DNA of 64,000 bases from Marvania coccoides (lineage: Eukaryota > Chlorophyta > Trebouxiophyceae > Chlorellales > Chlorellaceae). The notes under the pieces were generated by a model. It was not told where the DNA came from. It saw only the letters and a list, made by a program, of their open reading frames with translations, and ran no database searches. Location: the NCBI GenBank assembly GCA_963854735.1, contig OY978108.1:310001-374000 (forward strand). Reading direction: 5' to 3'. Below, one piece after another: positions 57,302 through 64,000 of this stretch (its first letter is position 1; each line of letters starts with the position of its first letter). A program made the translations under genes and the position numbers.

Positions 57302-58320
57302 TTCCACACGCTGAAAATATGGTGATGAGGGACTTACAAGCCCCAAGCCCCGCCGTAAGCGGGACAGGGATCGAAATCTCGGGGGTCGGCACTCAAAATA
57401 TTTGAAATAACACTACTTCTTCAGGAAAAGGAAGGAAAATACGATTTACGTTGAATATCTTTTCCTCTTCTTTATTTTCGCTCAGACACCAACCCGCAGA
57501 GCCTGGCCGACGTCCTCGCAGATCTGCGCCGCGTGGGGGCAGCCATGGGGCTGCAGCAGGCGGGGGACGCCGCCGCCGAGGCGCTGCAGCGTCGCATCGA
57601 CGCCGCAACAGCGCTTGCCGCCCAGCTTGCCACGCCAGGCGCCCCAAAACTCACTGTGGGCTTTTGTGAATGGACCGACCCCATCTTCTGTGGAGGCCAC
57701 TGGACGCCGCAGCTCATAGAGATGGCGGGCGGCTCCCACCCGCTGAACCCTTGCAAAGGTCTAGGAGAGGGCGCCGGCAACTCCTTCACCGTACGTATCA
57801 TGGAGTCTTGCTCATGCCAGACACTGACAAAGTCGTCGCCTGCCGTCAGCCCCGGACTGGTAATTCCCTCTTGCCGTTTCTTTGTAGGTGCCGTTTGAAG
57901 ATTTCGCTAAGCTGGACCCTGACTGCATCGTTGTGGCGCTGTGTGGGCTAGGGATTGAGGCCACGATTCGGGAGATGCCGCCGTTGACTCGCAAACCGTG
58001 GTGGCCGGAGCTGAAGGCGGTGAAGAGTGGGCGGGTGTGGATAGTCGATGGCAACCACGTAAGAACGCAGTAGTAACAATGCATAATTGCCTTGTAAATC
58101 AGATTAATATTGCAATTTTTTTCCTTGTGTCGCTCGTATCTTTAATTTTTTAATGATTGCTGAAGTTTCTTCGCTTCTGGCGCTGCAGATGTTCAATCGG
58201 CCGGGTCCGCGGCTGGTGGAGGCCCTCGAGTGGCTGGTCTCAATGCTGCATGACGCACCAGAAGCATGCCCTGAAGGCTTTCCAGTTGTCAGATGGGACG
58301 AGACTCCAGCAACAAGCTAG
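56684..58320 (+). CDS. BtuF/TroA-like substrate-binding fold protein
   Basis: Five exons: 56684-56816, 56955-57224, 57486-57790, 57888-58058 and 58189-58320, giving 336 aa. The fold matches periplasmic-type cobalamin/siderophore-binding proteins: RVVSLLPSATELIY at the first lobe, VGRSHECDWP, PDVVVTQSLCKVCSV, GFCEWTDPIFCGGHW, EMAGG and DPDCIVVALCGLGIE. A late block is GRVWIVDGNHMFNRPGPRLVEAL. No signal or transit peptide is evident: the fold begins almost at residue 8. It is therefore not a secreted binding protein as in bacteria. Algal and plant relatives are unassigned; a cytosolic corrinoid, haem or metal-chelate role is possible but unproven. Intron 2 holds TA and TG microsatellites. Confidence 0.8.
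57244..57297 (+). repeat. Compound TA/TG microsatellite in intron 2 of the BtuF-like gene
   Basis: A TA tract (57244-57264) runs directly into a TG tract (57265-57297), starting 19 nt after the splice donor. Length variation could affect splicing. Confidence 0.92.
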
Positions 58321-58820
58321 TGCCTTCTACTAGCTACTGGCTCTTATTTATGTTTAAAGAACATTAAGCTGAGCCGGAAAATATCTCATTTCCATCTAAT
58401 ACATTATTAATAGACTTGGAGGTCAAAAAGGGGTCAAAAACATTCGACGGCCAGCTCAAAAAAAAAAAACGAATTGTTATTAGAACAAAAGAGAAAGTGA
58501 AAACGGGGAGAGAAAGCAATGGATGGTAACAAAAATATAATTTGACCCCACTCTGCGACAATCTCATCAGAAGGCGGCAAAGAGGAAACAAAAAGGGAGT
58601 GCAAAGCCAGTCATTGATCGCACCAAATAAGAGGACAAATATAGTATAAATCAAAAAAAGAAAACAGTTTTATTGCGCTAGTCAAAAGGCGTATAACTTT
58701 GGGCATTTTGTGCGGGTTTTGTGTTTGCTGCAGAGGCTGACTTTTTGAAAATAGCGGAGGAAGAAGAAAATTAAGAGTAAGAGAAGCGTGGTACAAGTTT
58801 TATTATTCCACAAATTTTGG
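58321..58820. other. Convergent spacer between the BtuF-like and TLC-domain genes
   Basis: About 500 bp. A minus-strand AATAAA signal near 58803-58798 is about 20 nt past the TLC-gene stop. No gene was seen. Confidence 0.55.
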
Positions 58821-59634
58821 TCATTCGATTTTACGCGAGGAGGAGCGCGTAGAGACGGCAGGCAAACCGGCAGCGGCAGTGATAGTGGTTTTGCGTGTAG
58901 GCCCAGCTCCTCCCTTTCCAGAAGCTTTCATGCCACCGTCCGCCGTTTCAGCAGCGTTGGGAATGGTTGCGGCTGCCGCTTTGTTCTTTTTCGCGCGCTT
59001 TTGCCAGTTTGCGACCGAGAGCGCCAGCAGCACGAAATTGAAGGCGATCAGCATGACCTGACAGCTGCACACGGTGACGAGCTCCCACACCGCATACTGC
59101 TGCATCGCATAGTAGAACTTGACCAGCATGAGGGGGTAGAGGAAGATGCGGAGCGGGAAAAAAGTGGCCCAGTACAGGAACGAAAAAGGGCGCTGCAGCG
59201 ACCGCCACTGCCGCCGTGCAATCAGGAAGAAGGTGTTGATCTCGCATATCCCGTCCCAGCAGGTGAACGTGGCGAGCCCGGCGTGTCGCAGCGGGAAACA
59301 CAGCAAAATGAAGGTGACGACGTGGTGGAGTAGAATGACATTGGGGAGGGAAGGGATGCTGTCCGGCTCCACCAGAATCCAGGTGAAATCGGCCACGATG
59401 TACCAGGTGAAGAGAATGGTGACTTTGACGGGGTCCACCCATCCCAGCAGCCCTGGAAGGAACGAAGAAAAAAATGAGGCGGTGACAAGTGGGTGATGGA
59501 AGTGGAGAAACGGGTGGATATATGAGAGGGGGGGGGGGGGGCGTTAGCGTACCTGCTGATGTGAGGAAGCCCAGAATGGGAAGAATGAAAAGGTTCACTC
59601 GGTCGTGGACTCGGCACGCTTCCTTCATTGGCAT
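58821..59634 (-). CDS. TLC-domain (TMEM56-like) multi-pass membrane protein
   Basis: Two exons, 59634-59553 and 59452-58821, giving 237 aa. At least five hydrophobic segments span residues 10-195. The TLC (TRAM-LAG1-CLN8) signatures are the paired histidines in NVILLHHVVTFILL and the acidic site in ICEINTFFLIARRQW, which parallels ExxxPFxxxR in the family. The C-terminal 45 residues are Lys/Ala/Thr-rich and end in a basic SSSRKIE tail. TLC proteins act in ceramide synthesis, lipid sensing or ER membranes, but this small subgroup has no assigned reaction. The intron is 99 nt-class, GT-AG, and contains a 14-G run. Confidence 0.8.
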
Positions 59635-60115
59635 TAGATTTTTGAAAGTGTGGGCCCAAGAGGGATGTGCGCGTCAAAAGCCTCAAGTTTGAAAATAAAG
59701 GAGTGATATTTGTTTTGAACAGAGAATGAGGGGCCTCTCTTGGAGCTCCAAATAAAAATAAACTGAAAATTGAAAATGCCGACGTCGTTTCACAAGCACA
59801 CAAAGGCCTGTCTACCCCGCCGGGCAATAGTTGATTATTTTGAAACAATTTTATGGCTCAGACGTCGAGGAGAGATGAACTGGCGCTGCAGATGGAGATG
59901 ATTCCTTCCTCTTTTCAATCGTGCCTGTTTTCAATTTTTGCAATCGACAGCGCTTCAAAAAAAAATTAAAATTAAATACAGATGCCCAACAAATAGCCTG
60001 CGGCGCAGCGGTTTCTGCTTTACCAAAGTTTCTGTTATTTAACAACGAATTTTATTAATTTTAGTTACTCTGAAGCCGCCCTCCTTTTCTAGCGCGGTGC
60101 TTTGATCAAAATCGC
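59635..60115. promoter_or_regulatory. Divergent spacer between the TLC-domain gene and SCYL1
   Basis: This 481-bp AT-rich head-to-head spacer has no recognised elements beyond simple A and T runs. Confidence 0.4.
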
Positions 60116-62722
60116 ATGTTTGCCAAGCTCACCTCCTTTGTGGGAGGCGGCAGCTCGCTGCCGTTCGCCCTCGGGGATCCTCATCCCTCAGCTTGGGGCC
60201 AATGGACGCACTACCAAGCCACCCTCACGGCCGACGACTCCCCCGCATCGGTCTTCAGAATCTCCTCGGTGAACAAAGAAGACCCCAAGCTGCGCGCGGC
60301 CCGCAACGGCGTAAAACGCCTGCGAATGGTGAGAAATTTCCCTCCCCGCTGCCTCTCACCCCCTTTTCCCCCCACCAATACCCCTCGGAAATTCACCAAA
60401 CCCACACCATTCCACGCCCCGCAGTTGCGGCATCCCAACATCCTCGCGTTCAAGGAGGTTGTGGAGGTTGAAGAGAAGGGAGAGGCCGTGATTTACCTCA
60501 TCACCGAGCCCGTTGCTCCGCTGGCCCCCACGCTGCGTTCGCTGTCCCTGGACGGCGCCCAGCGCGACCAGTACCTCGCCATGGGCCTCAACCAAGTAGT
60601 CTCCGCAGTGTCCTTCGTCAACAACGACTGCAAGCTCATGCACGGCAACGTTTGCGCCGCCGCCGTCGTCGCCACTCCCTCCCTCGATTGGAAGCTCCAC
60701 GGCTTCGATTTGACAACGGAAGCCAACTGGCCGGCGGGGCTGGGCGGAGACGTGCCCATCGCCGCCGCCTCCTGGCTCGTGGGGGCCCAATATAAGGCAG
60801 GAGAGGTCGCGCGAGGGGATTGGAACGCGGTACGAGAAGGCCCCAGTTGGGCAGTGGATTCCTGGGGGTTGGGGTGTTTGATCCAGGAGCTGTATTCCGG
60901 GTCGACCCTTGCACGCACTGAGGACCTGCGAGCGATCGATCACATACCCAAGGCAGTACTGCCGTACTACCAGAAATTGTTGTCCAGTACCGCTGCCCGG
61001 CGGCTGAACCCGGCGGCGCTGCTGGAGGCGGGGGTGCTAAAGAACAAGCTCGCGGAGACGATGACGTTCCTGGAGAACCTGGCGCTGAAGGACGCGCTGG
61101 AGAAGGACCAGTTCTTCAAACGTCTGGCGTCGTCCACGCTGCCCAACGTGCCGAGGCCGGTGGCGCAGCGCAAGCTGCTGCCGCTGCTGGCCAAGGCGCT
61201 GGAGTTTGGAGGGGCGCCGCCGGTGGCGCTGAGCACGCTGCTGACGATTGGGGAGGGCATGGAGGAGGAGGAGTACGCCAAGCAGGTGAGAACCGAAGAT
61301 ATATATATATATATGTGTTTGTAGTGGTGTACCCCCTGCTTAGTAGGCATCTACTATGCTTTTGTTGCCACCTACAGCATTCACCCCATTTTACGATTTT
61401 CTGTTAAGTAAATTTTTTGTTGAAAATCAACCACCGTCGAATTTTGAATCGATCAACGCGTTGAAATTGTTTTTCAGGTCGTCCCCATCCTCACAAAGCT
61501 GTTTGCCTCCACCGACCGCGGCATTCGGCGCGGCCTGCTAGAGAGCATCGCCTCCTTCGGCCCCTCCCTCCCTGCCAACCTCGTGGAAGAGCAAATTTAT
61601 CCAGCCGTCCAAGCAGGATTCTCAGATGCCAATCCCTACCTCCGGGAGCTGACCCTGAAGAGCATGGTAGTGCTGGGGCCCAAGCTCAGCCAGCGCACCC
61701 TCAACCAGGGGCTGCTGAAGCACCTGGCCAAGCTGCAGGTCGACGAGGAGCCCGCCATTCGGGCCAACACCACCGTGCTGCTGGGCAATCTGGCGCCGCA
61801 GCTGTCAGAAGCCACCTGCAAGAAGGTGCTGCTCAACGCCTTCACCCGCGCGCTGAAAGACACGTTCCCCCCCGCGCGCGCTGCGGGGATCAAGGCCGTC
61901 ATCTTGACGGCAAGGTACCACTCTCCCGAGGAGGTGGCGGCAAGAGTGGTCCCCACGGTGGGCCCTCTCTGTGTAGACCCTGTGCAAGAGGTGCGCGCCT
62001 CCGCGCTGAGCTGCATGGAGCACTACCTGGGCGTTCTGCAGGCCAACAGCAAGGAGATGGACCGCCGGGCGGCCGAGGCGGCCGCTGCCGGCGCCGGCGG
62101 GGGCGGCGGCGGTGCAACCGGCGCCGGGGCCTCTGGCAGCCTGTTGAGCACGGGATTTGGCTGGGCGGTGTCTTCGTTGATGTCAAAGGGTGGGGGCGGC
62201 GAAGCTGCTACGCCTGCTATGGTTTCAAGCGGTGGCATGGTAGGAATGGGGCCGGGCCAAGTCCCCCCGCCCTCTCCGCCCCCTGCCGCCGCCGCCCGAC
62301 CCTCCAGCGGCTCTGCCTACGCCTCCCCCGCGTCTTCCCGGCCGTCTTCCGCAGCGGGAGGCGCCATTTCGCCGGGGTGGGGTGGGGCGCCTGAAGGGGT
62401 CAATACCATGAGCAGCGTTGCTGTGGAGGAGGCGGGGGGTGCGAATGGCGGGTGGGAGGATGACGAGGATCCGTTGGAGGACATGATGGACGCTGTAGCA
62501 GCGGAAATGGAGGCTAGGCAGCGGCTTTCAAAGGTGGCGGTGACGAGAAAACCGTCGGCGGTTGTTGGGGGGGCTGCGGCAGGGAGGGGCTTGACGCGAG
62601 GCAGCGCGAGGACGACGGCGGGAGGCGCGGGCGCGGCGAGGGGCAGCCGGATGGTGGGTGGCGGCATGAAGTTGGGGGCCAAAAAGTTGGATAAAACCGC
62701 CGACGATTTTGGCGAGTGGTGA
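60116..62722 (+). CDS. SCYL1: SCY1-like pseudokinase (SCYL1 type)
   Basis: Three exons: 60116-60328, 60425-61285 and 61478-62722, giving 772 aa. The N-terminal kinase fold is degenerate. The catalytic HRD is HGN (LMHGNVCAAAV), DFG is GFD (WKLHGFDL), and no glycine loop is present. HEAT repeats follow (about 340-560: QIYPAVQAGFSDANPYLRELTLKS, NTTVLLGNLAPQL, AAGIKAVILTARYHSPEEVA). The tail is Gly/Ser/Pro-rich and ends in an acidic WEDDEDPLEDMMDA patch and the terminal TADDFGEW. SCYL1 scaffolds COPI coats and ARF at the early Golgi. The 96-nt first intron is a multiple of three and free of in-frame stops, so retention would insert 32 residues without a frameshift; the HPN block argues it is normally removed. 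Confidence 0.92.
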
Positions 62723-63732
62723 ATAATTAAAACTCGTAAATTAATCGGTTGTCTTAAATTCGTAACGAGATGATTGAGCAAGGCAGAATTTGACTGGGTT
62801 TTGCAGCAGCAGCGTGACCTTTATCTTTTATTATTTTGTTGGCATGAATTCCAAGTGCCTGAACTGAATGTTTCAAGCTAGTATAACTGGCTGTTTGAAT
62901 TGTGTAAGCATTGCATTTGAATTTTATAGCTGGTGTGCAGCTTTTTGCGCCGACCTCTCTGCACTGACCTCGCAGCAGCAACAAGCCATTCTTTTCTAAA
63001 TTTCGAGGAGTTTTACATTTGGTTGGTGCGGTTATCGTTGGACATCAGGGAGCTTTCTGCATGGCTTGTCTGCGGAGAAAACACCTTTCTTCTTCGTTCT
63101 CTCTTTCTTTCTTCTTCTCTCTTTCTTGTTCTCTCTTTCTACTTCTCTCTTCGATCGAAGCTGACCGCCTCGATATTGCCGCTCTTACGTCGCTCTCACT
63201 ACCATTGGATTACTTTCAGGTCGTGCTCTCCCACTGGGAGACACCTACTGCCAATCGCCCCCCCGCCCCACCCTTTCTTTGCACATCACTTTCATTCTCT
63301 TCCCATGCATTCTTGAAACGTAGGGTTAAGGTGCACCTGGCGGAGCACCTGGGCCACGGGGAGGGAGAGAAACAGCGGCAAGGAGGAGAGAGGGCGGCGG
63401 CGAAGGAGCGGTGTTGCAATAAAATAATGAATGACGAACATATTTGAAACAAGTATGAAAACTGAATAACTATTCTGCGTTGATGAATGATTTGCGCGCG
63501 GCGACATTATCATTGGCAATAATCTGAAAATGCCCTTGATCAGCGTAACTATGCAACTAGAAGGGGGGGGGGGGATGAGTTTTTTATGTACAGCTGGAAA
63601 TCGACAATACTTAGAATTGGAATTGGCGGAGGACAAAAAAAAAAGTATATGGCGTGAGTAGAATTGGTGGATGGTTTCGCCGAGATAAAACCCGACGGAA
63701 GCGAAGATCGCTGCGGTGGATGACATGGCGGT
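62723..63732. other. 3' spacer downstream of SCYL1, with uncertain open frames
   Basis: About 1 kb. A plus-strand frame at 63019-63447 ends near an AATAAA (about 63419) but has no recognisable domain. A 12-G run lies at 63563-63574. No tRNA was found. Confidence 0.45.
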
Positions 63733-63830
63733 CTAGGAGGTGGAGGCCTCAAGACTGACGGCGTCGCCAGGCAGCTGGGCGCGGCGATTGCGTCGTCGCA
63801 GGTCCTTAAATTTTTCGTTGGCGTACTCGA
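63733..63830 (-). CDS. Possible last exon of a gene running off the right edge
   Basis: After an AG acceptor at 63832-63831, the frame encodes about 32 residues (EYANEKFKDLRRRNRR, then QLPGDAVSLEAS) and stops at 63735-63733. An in-frame stop lies 13 nt or so upstream of the acceptor, so splicing would be required. The basic composition is plausible for a protein tail, but no family was recognised. The upstream exon would have to lie in or beyond 63850-64000. The acceptor lacks a good pyrimidine tract. This is a weak call. Confidence 0.3.
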
Positions 63831-64000
63831 CTGAGAACCATCAGACCCCCCCCTTCCCGCTTGCAGCTCCTCCTCCTGCGCCCCTCCTTTTTCTGGGACA
63901 GCCTGCGGGCATCCTCGCCATCCTCCCTGCCCAAATTTACGCCGCGGACTGAGCGAATGGTGGGCTACGGCAGCTGACTCTGCCGCACCGCGTTGGCTGC

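Noticed and set aside
57331..57395. GC-rich tract with CCCCGCCG...CGGGG in an intron of the BtuF-like gene, considered as a tRNA or snoRNA
   Set aside because: It does not fold into a cloverleaf and lacks box C/D or H/ACA patterns.
63019..63447. Plus-strand open frame of 142 codons after SCYL1, ending near an AATAAA
   Set aside because: The first half is a Ser/Phe/Leu run from a CTTT-rich tract, no domain is visible, and no convincing splice pattern links it to neighbours.
1..64000. CRISPR arrays, bacterial operons or prophage
   Set aside because: The sequence is intron-rich eukaryotic nuclear DNA, and no repeat-spacer pattern, operon layout or phage gene was found.

Overview
This window is nuclear DNA from a photosynthetic eukaryote, most likely a green alga of the chlorophyte or prasinophyte type. 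Exons are GC-rich, introns and spacers are AT-rich, and most genes are split by short spliceosomal introns. A TOC75 import channel with a poly-glycine leader, a divergent FtsZ-like protein, an organellar release factor 1 and a glycerol-3-phosphate dehydrogenase with a long leader point to a plastid. A CEP44 homologue points to a lineage that keeps centrioles or flagella. Several genes have AATAAA-like signals 60-160 nt after the stop codon. The species cannot be fixed from sequence alone.

Layout. 1-2265: CEP44 (partial) head-to-head with an SR splicing factor. 3053-6130: cofactor-independent phosphoglycerate mutase head-to-head with an OXLD1-like protein. 6337-8739: APE2. 9491-12125: a small plastid-type coiled-coil protein head-to-head with peptidyl-tRNA hydrolase. 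12373-14817: the FtsZ-like protein. 15001-18068: NUDCD2 head-to-head with glycerol-3-phosphate dehydrogenase. 18690-22330: release factor 1 head-to-head with a secreted RCC1-like surface protein. 23969-27216: a large multidomain glycosyltransferase-like protein. 28000-29418: a NIT2-type amidase. 29817-32922: a GAF-domain protein kinase. 33419-36107: mitochondrial ATP synthase gamma and UTP11. 36471-39825: TOC75. 40421-41071: an orphan protein. 41967-48267: TWD40-1 (TSET/TPLATE complex). 49881-56313: MON2, with a tRNA-Val gene on the opposite strand inside one intron. 56684-58320: a BtuF/TroA-like binding protein. 58821-59634: a TLC-domain membrane protein. 60116-62722: SCYL1. The right end holds one doubtful exon of a gene that would run off the edge.

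The genes are mostly housekeeping and do not form one pathway. Three act in membrane traffic (TWD40-1, MON2, SCYL1). Four or five act in plastid or organelle biogenesis and translation (TOC75, FtsZ-like, release factor 1, peptidyl-tRNA hydrolase, coiled-coil protein). Two act in RNA or ribosome maturation (SR protein, UTP11).

Exon boundaries were worked out by hand from splice sites, reading phase and family conservation. Every multi-exon model that is complete within the window closes to a whole number of codons. The most unusual points are: about 5 of 64 introns using GC-AG splice sites; a 9-nt microexon in the SR gene; the tRNA nested antisense in an intron; an FtsZ-like protein without its GTP-binding signature; and a three-part glycosyltransferase / FkbM-like / fringe-like protein.
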